Of a DNA stretch of 64,000 nt, positions 11,631 through 23,359 are shown in pieces. Position 1 is the stretch's first letter. Each line of letters starts with the position of its first letter. The stretch is from assembly GCF_000006565.2 (NCBI RefSeq), contig NC_031470.1, forward strand, positions 1,924,954-1,988,953, in the 5' to 3' direction. Origin of the DNA: Toxoplasma gondii ME49 (Eukaryota > Apicomplexa > Conoidasida > Eucoccidiorida > Sarcocystidae). Both the position numbers and the translations under genes were made by a program. The notes beneath the pieces are model-generated. The model was given only the letters and a program-made list of their open reading frames with translations. It made no database searches and had not been told where the DNA came from.

Positions 11631-12589
11631 ATGACGCGTCCTCTCGTCTCCAAAGCGTTGCGCGCAGCTTTTGTGCACACGGCTGCCTTTTCTTCCGCCG
11701 TACCCCGCGGTGGTTCTTCAGATGCTCTGATAAAAAAAGCGGAACTACACAACCTGTACCAGCGCGTGAGAGAGGCAGCGAGCAAATTCAAATCTCCGAT
11801 GTTTAGGGACTACTTCATTCGGCGAGTGAGTTGCGATTCTCTCTAGTTTTTATGGGACTGCTGAATGTCGGTCAGGGGATCCTACCCCGTTGAGGTCCAT
11901 ATACCTCGAGAGCACACTGTACCCGTTTTCCCAGTTAGGCGACTGCCGATAATATTATTTTTTGGTCGGTGGGATCATGCGTTGATAAACGAGTTTTAAT
12001 TATGTGAATATTGAGGCTTCGGAGGCCGCTGCGGTTCAGGTTTTTTGTAATGCGTTTGCCAGCCCTCCGTACTACCTGTGTGGCACGTCACTTTTGGAGG
12101 GGTCAGACGACCATTCCGGCGTTCCCCGAGTTAGGTGTTATCAAATGGAACACAGGGCCTGTGATTGCAGCATATTGCGCAGCTTCCATGTACTGCTTCG
12201 GCTTGGGAGATTGATTGGTCGCGGCAAGCTGACGAATCCGCCCGTCCCTTGCCTGTCTGAACACAGCGGCTGAGCAGGGCGTTAGTCGCCGTGGGTGCAG
12301 TTTCCAGTGGCAATGTTCCTGCACCTTGTGTGGAGTGCATGAATGTGACACCTTTTTTATGCTCGCGCGCAGGACCATTCATGCTGATGAGTCGCTTGCA
12401 ATTTGTTCTGTGAGCCCCCATTTACAGGCTGATGAGGACTTCAGAGACATGCAAGAGAAGTTGCTATCTGTGAGCGCCGAGGAGATAGAGCAGTTCAAAA
12501 AGCTTATGGAGGACCACTGCGCGCTTCTGCACCGTCAAAGCACTGTTGCGAATCTGTACCACACAGACCGTATTGCCTATCTCAAATGA
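11631..12589 (+). CDS. ISD11: ISD11/LYRM4, accessory subunit of mitochondrial cysteine desulfurase
   Basis: Two exons, 11631-11825 and 12428-12589, are joined by a GTGAGT...TTTACAG intron of 602 nt in phase 0 and encode 118 residues. The first 35 or so residues are Arg/Ala/Ser-rich without acidic residues, as in a mitochondrial presequence. The body follows the LYRM4 pattern: LHNLYQRVREAASKF, then FRDYFIRR directly followed across the splice by ADEDFRD, and a C terminus with VANLYHTDRIAYL. In human LYRM4 the equivalent segments are the LYR helix, the YAVRR segment and the QLYSTDK tail. By family, ISD11 stabilises NFS1 and acyl-carrier protein in the mitochondrial Fe-S assembly complex. The usual LYR tripeptide is LYQ here. 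The exon junction reconstitutes the conserved RR-x-x-x-x-F segment, which strongly supports the splice model. Confidence 0.88.
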
Positions 12590-13887
12590 AGTCTGCTTAA
12601 TTGCACCGCCGCTTTTCTTCCTTGAGGGCACCTGCGTTGACATCATCTGCGCGTGTGGAATCGTCCTATTCCGTTCATGACTTTTCGATTCACGTTTTTG
12701 TATCTCCAGCTGCCTCGACGGGTGGTTGACGACAGTTGGTCGACCCTTGTTTTCCCTGGTCATGGGTGTACCATTGTAAAGTCTGCGTCCGGATCCTCTT
12801 GGACAGCTGTATTCTGACGCATTATCATACGAAAGTTACGTTCTCCGAAGAGGCGGCTCTCGCCACAACGCTGACAACGCGCCGGATCGTAGCAGACGTG
12901 GCGCTTTGGCAAAAGGGCTTTGCAGCACCCTGAGGCTCGCGGGCAAGCATCTTCTTTCTTTAGAACACACAAAATGCTCCCTTGTTCGGCCTGTCACTAC
13001 ACACAAGCCGTTGTAACGTCACGAAACGTTATCATCAGTTAGTCCGTTATCAAGTAGGAGACGCATACGGCAGGTAGACGATTTGCGCAAGTTTTTGGTA
13101 GGCTGCCCTCATCAGTGCGCTGCCTAAAACGTCTCTCTTTGCAGTGTGTCTGCATCCGTTTGTATACTGCGGCAAATCATGGCGATTACGTAGAAACTAG
13201 AGACAGAGTTTACGAGGGAGAAGCACATCAGAGCCTTTTTTGACTTCAGGCGCGCTGAAACCAACGTTTCATCCGTTTATGAAATGGGCAGGCCCTTAAC
13301 GGAGAGTTCGCTTCTTCAGATTTCTGCTACTTAAGGGACGAACTCGCCTCTGTACCACTGTTGCTTTTGGTGCAAAAACTGTGAACTTTAGCAACGCGCA
13401 GTTTCTCGATCAGGGAAATTTGGCGAATGCCGGCAACGGCACACAGATCTAAGATGGACGATGCGTATCTGCAAACAGTGAGGCAAGTATGTCACTCGCG
13501 TTACGCACTCAGGGGCTGTCTGTTCGTGGAAAGAGAGCGTGGAAGGTTAGAAACTCTCTCAATTCTCTGTAGCGCTGGGGACGTATGTGGCAGGAGTGCG
13601 TTCAAGATTGTTCACGCTACGCAAAACGCTCCGCCCACACCTGACGCCTCACTCGCGGCAAGGAAAATACATTTTGTAACATTCGAAACGCATACCGTTT
13701 CATTCCTCACAGATCACTGGTCGCACCACGAGTCAGACTATTCGCCAAGAGAACGGGCAATCTGCAAGGTGCTTCTTGGAACCTGCAGCCTGCTGGAGTC
13801 AGCCGTCCTGTTCCTGTGGCATTTCATTACAGAGTTCCCAAGTGGAATCCGTTTAGCGTGTCGTCTACCTCGACCCAGAGAGAACCC
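12590..13887. other. Tail-to-tail intergenic region, no gene recognised
   Basis: This region holds the presumed 3' UTRs of ISD11 (plus) and of the helical-repeat gene (minus). A 154-codon plus-strand frame at 13427-13891 has no recognisable domain. I see no RNA gene or repeat. Confidence 0.4.
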
Positions 13888-16800
13888 TTAGCCTACGTTT
13901 CTCTTTCTGCTCTTTCGCCCTCCACTTTCTCGAGGGAAAAGCTCTTCGCCCCCCATAGGTGCGCTTTCGTTACCACCCCTCACTCCACATTTTTCGGCTG
14001 TTTTGATCCTCCATTGCCGGCCGTCATGAGTGCCGACGGTCGCCGAGACGCCTCCCTCGAGGAGGTCACTGAGATCTTCATACCCGACCTCGAAGCCGCC
14101 TTCCCTTGCAGCTTTCCCCTGTATTTGGTTGTTCCGAATAATCAACCCCGTTCCGTCCACATTCCACTGTCCTCGCTTCTCTAAGTTCTTAGAGTAGGCG
14201 GCGTCTTCGAGAAACGTCGCACACCCAGTGTTGCCGAGACGCGGTGCGTCAGGCCCGCGACGGTCCGGGCTGGATCCTGATGAACAGAAGGCTTCAGGGG
14301 TTTCCGCAGAGCCATCTGCCCACACGTCGTCCCTGTCGTTTACCCGTCTGTGTTCATTAGAAAGTGAAAAGGGGAGTATTGGCATCCTGTCAGTCGCCGC
14401 CAGCGGCCCGAGCCTCCTCTCCGGCTTCAGATAGAGCTTCTCCCACTGCTCTTGAAGCTCAGCCACATTCTGGGCCTGTCCGGGACGCAGCGCGCCTAGT
14501 GCCTCTCTCTTCGGTTCACTAGACGTCGCGCCTCGTCGGCGTTTTCTCCTTCCGTTTGTCCGTGGCACACAGTCTGCTTCGACCATTGCTGCGGCAGGGC
14601 CCGCGCATCCCGAGGCGTCTTCCCTCCGAGCGGTCCGTCCCCCCCAAGCACCCTCGCCGACTTGGTTTTCTTTCTCGCGTTTCTGTAACTCCACCAAACC
14701 ATCCACGTCGTTCAGCGCGTTCCAGTCTGCCTTCAAATCGCCTGCCTCGCAGTGAGCGCCACGCAAAAGTTCCTTGAGAGTCAGTCGCGCTGGTTCCTTC
14801 TTACCAGCCTTCTCTCCCTCGCTTCCCCGGCTGGGCCGCGCACGCAGTCCATCCTCGCGGCATTCCATAAGCGGCGTCCTCTCGCTCTGCCGAGCGAAAG
14901 GCGACGCCTCTATACCCGCACACACTCTTTCGTTTTCTTGTAAGCGAGAAACAATGTCATCGAGAGAGTCTCCAGGGCGTGAGCGAGCAGTGATGCGGGT
15001 CGATGACCTTTCGCCTGAGTCTGCCCGTGCATCTCCCCCATCGAGAGGACCTGAACGACCAGTGAAACGAAACATTTCTCTAGGATGAAGCTCTTGCAAA
15101 TTCTGTGGACTCTGCTGCGTGCAAGTGTGCTGGTCACCCATCACCGATGGCCAACCCTGCTCCCGACTGTCGTCATCAAAATCGGAGAGACTCTGTTCAG
15201 TCTTTGCCGGCCGTCGACGCCTGCCGATCGCCAGCCTCCCTCGTTCTCTCTTGCTCTCTTGCGCTTCATCTTGCCCGCGAGAGTCGACGACGCACTTGTT
15301 TCCTGCGCCGCGTTCAACAGCGTTGTATCCCTCGTCTCCTGAGTCTCTCAAAAACACTTCGCCACTCGGCCTGCTGAAGAGAGACATTGCTGCGGCCTCT
15401 TCGGCCTCGACAGCCTTTGCCGCCGCCATGGCCGGGCCGGCAGACCCCCACGACCGATCTGCATGCGCCGCCGCATGCATCCTCTTGGACGGGTGTCCTC
15501 GACCTCTCAACTCTGCGTCGCTCCTAGGCGAAAGCGGAGACAGCGAATTCGCGGAGGACCTCTTGCCCTCTGGAGACGAAGAAAAGGGATTCACGACCTG
15601 CAGCCGGCTGTCGACAGCAGCAGCTAAAGACCGGAGTTGCCTCAGGCGGTGGTCGCGCCTTCCTTCCAACAGGAGCCTCTGGACGTGCTGTGCCCTCGCT
15701 TCAGTCCCTCCACGGGTGCCCCCGCGACTCCCAGATGTATCCTGCGATGGTTCACGAGCTCCACCGACGCCATTCGCATTGCTACGCGATGCGTCGTCCC
15801 CTTCGGCCCTTCCCTCACTGGCCGACGTTGAAGCGGAAGAATCCTCCACTTCTTTTCCAGGTTCGTCACCCACCGCGGTCTGCATGTGGTGTGGTGAGAC
15901 CGGGACTCGCTCTGCTGGTCGCGCCTCGCGGCTACCCCCCGCAGACGCTCCCGGCGTTGCAGTCGGAAGAAGAGTCTCGGAGGCAGCGAGGTCGAGACAC
16001 ATTTTTTCGAGCACCTGCCTCGTGGCGCGACACTCGTCTGCACTCATCGTTGCGATGCTTTCTCTGAGGCGAGTCAGACACCGGCGCACGAGAGGCACTT
16101 CGCCCTTCGGGCCTCGCCGATAGAAGGCGCGGAGGATCGACAGCCAGCTGGGCGCCGAGAGCAGCGGCCAGAGACGCTTGCCACCCAGTTCCTGACTGAT
16201 TCGGTAGAAGAGCACTGCGTTGTCGACACCTAGTGCAGAGAGAGCATCCAGAGACTCGCACAGACCCTGAGGCGTGAACGCGGGGAGCTGTCGGGACACC
16301 TCGTGGGTAAGAAAGGCGACGAGCTCGTTGCGAAGTCGCGCGTCTTCGTGAGACATCGGCTCTACCTCAGCGGTGCTTTTCTGCCCCCCAAACATGCTGC
16401 TTGGATCGACAGCTGACACGACATTGGCGGGAGACACGGTGCATGTGCGAATTGGAGAGAAGGGCGAGAGACGGAGTACCTTGGCAGTCTCGCTCCCGCC
16501 TCCTTCAGCGAGCACAGTGCACCCCGCACCGAGTCGGCTGAGGGCCCTCAGCAAGACCGCGATCACCTGGGGACTCAGGCTCTGCTTTTGAGTTTCTCGG
16601 TGCGCGTTGCCTCGCTCGGCTTCACGGTGAGAGTCAGAATTTGCAGTCAGCGCCAAGTGGTGGAGACGCCGGCACAGCGGCTGCACCAGCTTTCGGTCGT
16701 TGTGGCGGAGTCTGCCGCACGCATGCAGCACCTGGGTGATGAACGGGATCTCGAGGGATTCGAGCGCTTCAGAGCTCACCCAGATCCAGTTGGTGAGACA

Positions 16801-19515
16801 GTCGAAGAGTCTCGGATCGTAGAATCTGAGTCGCGAGCAAGCGTTGATGGCTTGCGCCTTTTCCGCAAGACTCAACGAACCAAAAGCTTCGCATGCGCTT
16901 CGCGTCATCAGTCTGAGAAGCGCCTCGTCGACCTCTGCGTCGACCGCCGAGGCCCCGTGGACGACCATGATCACCTCGGGCGCCGTGAGCTTCTCCCGTA
17001 TGTGCCACACATGCTGCAGAAGTTCCTGCCAGAACCCCAGGTTTCTGTACCGGACGCGGGCACCGAGAATGTTGGCCATCAGCGCCGTCGGTCTGGGCGG
17101 AAAGTCCTCTAGAAATCGAAGGGTCTGCTCCGCCACGTCGTCGAAGAACAACTCGTCCTGGACCTCGAGCTTCGCGAAGGCGTGAGCGACAGCCACAACA
17201 TGCTGCGGCTCGAAGTGTGGAAGTTTGTGCGGAATCTCTTCACTCAAACGCTTCAGCAAACGCCGGTGGAAAAAACCCAAGTTCCCATAAGCACTTGCAA
17301 TCAGAGCCAAGTCCTGCGCATTCGCGTTTCGCAGCCGAGTCGACAGGGTGTCCCCCAACGCCTCCAGAAGAGCCGCATCCGAGAAACGGTGCCGCGCCAA
17401 CACATTCAAAATCAGAGACGCATGCTTCGGATACAGAGAAGGCGTCAACGCCAAGGCCCGCTCCGCGTATCTGAGAGAAAAAGGAAAAAACGTGGAAAAC
17501 ATGACACACGGGGACCCCGACCCTCTCGTTCACGACCCCTTGGGGGGAGGGGGGCTTCTGAGGTCGAGAGTTCATGAAAACGACGGTCCTGCGGATGGGC
17601 CTTCCGCAGAATCACCTCCTGAAAACCTTGTCCCACCTGTGGAGAGGGCACGACCGCATGCGAAGCTACTCGAGCAAAAACGGTGTTGAAGGAAAAAGAA
17701 AAACGGCCTCGGTCCCCAGGTGGCATCAGACACAGAGTCCCGAGAAGGCGACTGCAGCGACCCCACACGCGCATTCACAAACCGAGACGCTCGTTTTCAG
17801 GGGTAAGGATCGAAAGGGCAGAAAGGGACACAATTGAGAGAACCGTGAACTTTGAACGCTCGAATTCCACGCGGTTCGGACGCCTTCAACAACCACATGC
17901 ACACAGGTCCTCACGCGGCCTTCTCCCGACGACACACAGCGACAGCAACGCAACGTAAACCGCAACATGCCCAGGAGAGAGAGGAAGAAGATACGAAAGT
18001 CACGGAGCTCGAAAAGTACCGCCAGTGTTCGCCACAAGGATAAGAAGGCAGAGAGGCACTCCCAACAGCAAGGGAAAGGAACTTTCCCTACAGGCCTGTC
18101 GTCTGGACGAACTGGAGTCCTGAGAGAAGACGTTCCGGTCTCGCCCCCACCTCCACTTCCCCTTCTCTTTACTCCAGTGTTAACGCCAATCTAATCCTCA
18201 TCCGAGGATCTGCATCTACATAGTTACCTAAATACGCAAATATAAATCTACAAAAATACGTACATATACGTATGCATATACATATATATATATATATATA
18301 TATATCCAACTTTTGACTCGTGATCTCTGTAGCGATGACCTTGGGAAAAACTCCGAAAGAGACAGATCTGTGTTGTTTTTCTTACCTTGCGAGGAGCTCT
18401 CGATCTGTGGCGTAGCCGAATTTGTTGAGCGCGCAGATGAGGACCGTGAGTTTGTGGGCGTCTGCATTTTCTGGAAAGTATATTTCTCCTTTTTTGACGA
18501 GCTCGACGCCATCGCGTTTCTTCTCAAACTCGAAAGGATTCTTCACTTTTCTCTCGATCTCCACCTGCTTTCGCTTGCTCGGGCGAGACTCTCGCGGACG
18601 CTCCTCCCGCCGCTTCGCCCTACGGCGTCTTCGCCCCGTGGCGAAGGCCCGAAAAAAGGAGACACCGGAGACCCGGGAAAGGCCGCACGAAGAGACAGAC
18701 AGCTGTGGGGGCCTCAAGGGGAGATCCGCCCAAGGAGAAAACGGGAGAAACCCACTGCGTCGCAAGACAGAAGAAGAACCGTACCAAGAAGAAGACGTCG
18801 AGAAAGACAGGGAAGAAGACGAAGAAGGTGGACGCGATGATGGAGAAGATGGAGGAGATGCCCGAGAAGAAGATAGTGAAGCAGACAGAGAAGCAGATAG
18901 AGCCGACGATGGAGAAGAAGCAGAAGCTGCAGAAAGAGGCAGAGATGCACTTGCAGAAAAGCAATGTGGAGAAGAAGAAGACGAGCAGGCGGACGATGAA
19001 AACGGTGCAAGCGAAGAAGAAGTCCTCTGCCGAGGAAGCGTGGACGAAGAAAATCTCGGACTCAGAAAAACGTCTGTCTCGCGAATGCCTCGACCACGCA
19101 GAGCGACACGAGAGCGAAACGCCGTTAAGCTGAAGTGCTGCGTTTCTTCTGGACAGCCTGGAGGGAGCGTCGCAACTGCAAATCGTCTCTGGTCAGTCTG
19201 TGAACATGAGTGGCGAGAAGTGAAGGAGACCGCAGAAGGGAACAAACAGCGAGGCAGAGAACTGTCGTGGCGCAACTCTTGACAGCTTGTGAGACTGGAT
19301 CGAGGAAACCATTTGGTCTCCAGGCTCGGCCGGCCAGAGGAGGAGCAGCAATTCACCTTTCGCCATCTGATCTCTTGGCTTCTCTGGAGGAATGTTCCGC
19401 CTTCTTGCAGGACGAGTTGCGAGCAGTCACAGAAAGACACAGGCGCATGGGGAACAGAAGCCCCGTACCCTCGTCTGCCGAGGGCGAGGCGACACGGTGC
19501 CGCGGATGCCTCCAT
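13888..19515 (-). CDS. HPR/RAP-type helical-repeat protein, probably organellar RNA-binding, with a very long disordered C-terminal region
   Basis: Exon 1 is 19515-18386 and exon 2 is 17470-13888. The 915-nt intron (GTAAG...CTCTCAG) splits an Arg codon, giving ELLA-R-YAERAL at the junction. The protein has 1570 residues. The N terminus is Arg/Ser-rich and lacks acidic residues, consistent with a mitochondrial or other organellar transit sequence. A Ser-rich stretch follows, and then residues around 330-660 contain repeated helix pairs of the kind LALIASAYGNLGFF, VVAVAHAFAKLEV, KAQAINACSRLRFYD and ITQVLHACGRLRHND. This pattern is typical of heptatricopeptide (HPR/RAP-family) proteins that bind organellar RNA in apicomplexans. 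I see no C-terminal RAP domain; roughly the last 800 residues are mainly charged low-complexity sequence. Binding to mitochondrial or apicoplast RNA is inference from the family. The ATG at 19515 is the first in the open frame, but an upstream exon cannot be excluded. Confidence 0.8.
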
Positions 19516-21437
19516 GGCCTCCGAGGAGAACGGCGGCGAAGGCGCTTGTCGAAGAACGCAGAGCGCTCTATACCTTTCTCCGAACTGCGTTCAGCTGAGA
19601 GACGAAAACTGCTGTGCAGCAGTTGAACGAGTGGAACCTGTAAGCATCGAAGGGATGCCGAGAAGCAACGGGTCTCCCGCCCTCCTCGTGAACAGAGAGA
19701 GCACCTCTCCACGCGCAGACAGTGGCTGTATCCGGAGACGCCACTGCAGGAGAATGTCTTTCTTCTGAAGAAGGGGAAGAGAGTCTAGCAACTGCAGGTC
19801 CCTGGTGATCTTCCTTCGCCACTGGAACACAATTTTCGTCAAGGAAAAAGACGCAAAAGCCACTGAGAACTCAAAGCGTTCCCGCGCAGGATTGCAGCGG
19901 AATTCAAGGGACCGAACAGATGGGAACAAGCGATGTGCCTATCAGTTAGGACTTTCCTTCTCGGTCGTCATTTTCGTGATGATATCGAAACCAGCAAGAA
20001 GAGTGAAGAACGCGGCCACGGTCAGAACTGAATTCTTTCAGTGGAACACGGTGCCTTCTCGTTCCCTCTCTCGCGTCCTTCCCCTGCCCCTGTCTCGGGT
20101 CTCTCTTCGACAGAGGACCAAGTTCTCCGATTTTCTTCGCGGAGCCCAGACGACCGACAACGCATGCACTGACGGCGCCAGAGAAGAAGGCGGAGACGTT
20201 CCCCGAAAATGCAGAGGAGAGCCACAGCGAAGGCTCGAAAAGCTACCACTCTGACCGCTAAACCGTCGTGAAGACCGCACAACAGAAGATTCGCGGGACA
20301 GCATGCAACGCAGCACATGAGTCGAGTGTGTCGCGACGAAGAGACAGCGAAAAGAGAGAAAGAAGAGTGTATCGAGGAATCAGATGCGTGGCGGTCCCCC
20401 TGATTTTCTCGAGAATGTCGGAGGCTACCGACGAAACAAGAAATCCTCTTTACCAGCGAACATCAGGTTCGACTCCGCCAGAAAGAGAAAACGCTGTGCT
20501 GTTCGTGTCTCGCCTCCGTATTCGGCGATCGAGAGCATAAAACGCAGCGCATGCAGATCTTTTCTCAAACGCAGAGAGACACGCGCGCGGGCGACTTCCC
20601 AGTATGAAAAGCCGGGCAACTGTCTCTTCCTCCCATTTGGGGGCTTCGATTGTGAAAGGAGATACCGTCCCTAGACATTAACCCCCGAAAGGCTTGAATG
20701 AAAAACTTTCACCACATTCTCCCCGGTCGCTCGGCCGCGGTTGGGGAGCGTCTGCAGACTTTCGCCAGCCTTCTGAGAACGCCTGGCCTTCTTTGCTCCT
20801 GTCCCCTCGTTGCGTTTTCGTGTCTCGCCCCTCGGCGCTTTGTGTCTCGCCCCTCGGCGCTTTGTGTCTCGCCCCTGCGACACTCAAAAGTCTCCTTGTG
20901 TCAGACTGACAGACGCCATCCCTACGTTTCTTCTTCGTTTCCTTTTCCGTTTTTCTCCTGGCACCTCTCTCCACGTGCCTCGAGACTCTCTGCACCCACG
21001 GAGGTGTGTGTGTCTCGCCGCGCGTCCAAAAGCGTCTGAAGAAGCCTTCCTTTTTCGCGCCTTCCACGTCACTCGATTCCGGTGGCCCAGCACCGCCGAC
21101 GCGAGTTTCGCGTCCTCTTTAGAGTTCTTTTCCAGGGATTTCCTTGAAGGTAACTCACTCCATATCCAAGTCCCCACCATGGTGACGGCTCGCCAGTCCC
21201 GTCCGCTTCCTCCTCCCAGGAGCCGTCCTCCTCCGCGAAGACCCTCTCGGCTTCTCTGCTCCCTCGCGGCCATCGCTGTTCTCGCCTGCCTCATGTCTTT
21301 CTCTCCTTCTTTGCACCTCTCTCCTGTCCGCCTGTCTTCTTTTTATCCGTCTCCGTTTGCACACATGCCGTCCGTGGTTCCGGTCCATGCAGGGTGACGG
21401 AGGCAGCTGCACATCACGCAGCCGACAGGCTCCGCAG
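19516..21437. promoter_or_regulatory. Divergent upstream region of the helical-repeat gene and the 21.4-kb gene
   Basis: This interval lies between the minus-strand start at 19515 and the plus-strand gene whose coding frame is open from about 21398. It contains a 22-bp tandem repeat at 20821-20876 and long pyrimidine tracts at 21290-21360. The long plus-strand frames here probably belong to 5' UTR or intron. An ATG in a good context at 21180, followed by a hydrophobic segment, might be a start codon, but its frame meets a TGA at 21395-21397. Confidence 0.4.
20821..20876. repeat. 22-bp direct tandem repeat, about 2.5 copies
   Basis: The unit TGTCTCGCCCCTCGGCGCTT plus TG is repeated twice and followed by a third partial copy (TGTCTCGCCCC) that then diverges. 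The copies are identical over the shared part. It lies in the divergent upstream region. No function is evident. Confidence 0.85.
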
Positions 21438-23359
21438 ATCGCCTGGGTTTGGTGCTGCGTTTCGGCAGAGACGCGGCCTCTTTTTTCTCGAGAAAAGCTG
21501 GAAATTTCGCTCGTGAACGACCTGCCGTCTTCGCCTTGACCGCGGCGGGCGTCGGCCTGGGGCTCTGGGCGAGCGCGAAGGCGAGACGCGACGGCCTCGT
21601 CTTCTCGCAGAACCCCCACGAGTCTCTCTTCCCGCCCCCAGAAGCCTACATGAAAACGACCTTCCTCAGTCGAGTTGCGAAACTTCGTCGACAAGGAGAA
21701 CCGTTCCTCTTTCCTGGGGAAGCACCTGGGGATTCAGAGAACTTCGTCGAAGACGATGGCACAGACGAGACAAGGGAGAGAGCGAACACGGGAGAAGTCG
21801 GGGAAACTGGAGAAGGCGAGGAGATCCAAACTGCACGCGCGAATTCGGGCATGGGCATCCCGTCGATTTCGGCGTTTTTCGAGGAGCTTCTGCCTCCTGA
21901 AATCTTCCCCACCTTCTCCAAATCCTGCAAAGGAGGCTATTCCCTGCGAGTAGTCCGTTCGCCTCTTATTCCTCTCGGACGAGGCGCGAGTGCCTTTCGC
22001 CAGGCTTCGCGTCTCCTCCACGACTTCGACCCCACAGTTTTCACAGAAAACGGAGACACCACGGGACAGGGCACGGCGCGAGGAGACAATCAGAGACACG
22101 CAAAGTGGAGACAAGAAAAACACAGACAAGAAAAGCAGAGAGAAGAAGACACATGGAGAGAAGGCAAATGGGGTCAGGGAGAGAAGGAACGAGCTGGAAT
22201 GAAGCGAGAGAAGGGCAGCGTCCAGTTCGTGGTTTCGAACTCGAGAGACTTGGATCAAAACGAGGGAGGAGACGGCACAGTCTCCGCGAGGTGCTCTCGA
22301 GGAGACAGCGAGACCTTTCGTGTGGGGTCTCCCGCCGCGCTTCTGCTTCGCCACCTGCCTTTCCGATGGCGACTGCTGCCGCTGACGGTCGCGGCGCGGG
22401 AGATGAACTCCCCCGTCGCTCTGTCTGGAGCCCCAGAGCGCCCCCTTTGCACGCAGTTCGGAACGGAAGAGAACGAGGTCATGCCGCAGACGCCCGGGAC
22501 GAAAAGGTTCCGCGCTTGCGTTCAAAGAAATGTGAAGCAGAGGGAGAGTGCGGTAAAGGAGAAGGACAACGAGAAGGAAGAGACAAAGACGGAGAGGGAA
22601 GAGAGGGAGAAGCACGGTCCGAAAGCTCTGCACAGAGGAGTCGTCAGATGCAGTTCCCTCTGGTTTGCTGTTGCCCGCAGTCCAGTCTCTTCCTCTTACA
22701 GCGGATTCCTGGTCTTCCGGCTTTTCTTCCTTCCCCCGTCTTCGCCTCCTGGATTCTCTTCGAGTTCGAGGGAAGGCGAAGTTCTTCTGGAAGTCTTGGC
22801 TGTGCACAGAGGCGAACACGGAGAGACTTTGCCATTCTCGGCGGAGCTTCCCGGCCTCCTCGCCAGCCGCCTCGGCTTCGAACTCCGCAGGCAGCTGAAG
22901 GCGAGGCTTCAGCGAGTGCGAGCGCTGGAAGAAGCGCCCGAGCGAAAAAGAGAAGAGGCGCAGAACGAGGAAGGCAGCGAGTACAGAGAAGAGAAAGAAG
23001 GAGACGCCAAACCCAGAGAAGACGAGAGCGACGATCTGATGCAAGACGCTTCGTACGAGGTGTGGCAGAGAGACGAAAGCGGAGACGCGCAGTCTTCGCC
23101 TTCCTATCTGTCTAGGAGTGACGAAGGCCGAGGAACAAAGGAGTCTGCGACTTCGCCGCCGCCTGCCATACGAAGCACGGGGCCTCGACCAAGCGTGGAC
23201 AGCAGACCTGGCAGAACGAGGAAGTCCTTCCTCAACAGCTGGAGAAGACGCTTCTGGAGTTTTCAGTGGTCACGACAGGCTGCGGCGAGAAATAACTTCT
23301 CTAAGCTGTCGCGCGCCAGATCTCACTGGAGACCAAAGCCGCCTGCGCCAGGCGGCTGA
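21438..23359 (+). CDS. Hypothetical protein with an N-terminal transmembrane segment (5' end unresolved)
   Basis: The plus-strand frame is open from a TGA at 21395-21397 to the stop at 23357-23359, about 650 codons. No ATG lies near its start; the first in-frame ATG is at 21650, inside an apparently conserved stretch, so the true start should be in an upstream exon. One phase-compatible junction joins an exon ending ...DFLE at 21147 (GTAACT) to an acceptor CGCAG at 21437. Near the N terminus, AVFALTAAGVGLGLWASA looks like a membrane span behind Arg-rich sequence, which would fit a mitochondrial inner-membrane or similar protein. Better-ordered blocks include SPAALLLRHLPFRWRLLPLT and LFFLPPSSPPGF; the rest is Lys/Glu/Arg-rich low-complexity sequence. 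I do not recognise a family and assign no function. Confidence 0.55.

Noticed and set aside
18422..19282. Long plus-strand frame, Glu/Arg/Lys-rich
   Set aside because: It lies antisense to exon 1 of the helical-repeat gene; Ser codons on the real strand produce Arg/Glu-rich shadows on the other.
20460..20485. GGTTCGACTCC, resembling a tRNA T-loop
   Set aside because: No matching acceptor stem, D arm or anticodon arm upstream.
22105..23115. Plus- and minus-strand frames of more than 300 codons overlapping the 21.4-kb gene
   Set aside because: Arg/Glu- or Leu/Phe-rich shadows of the main frame with no domain or splice support.
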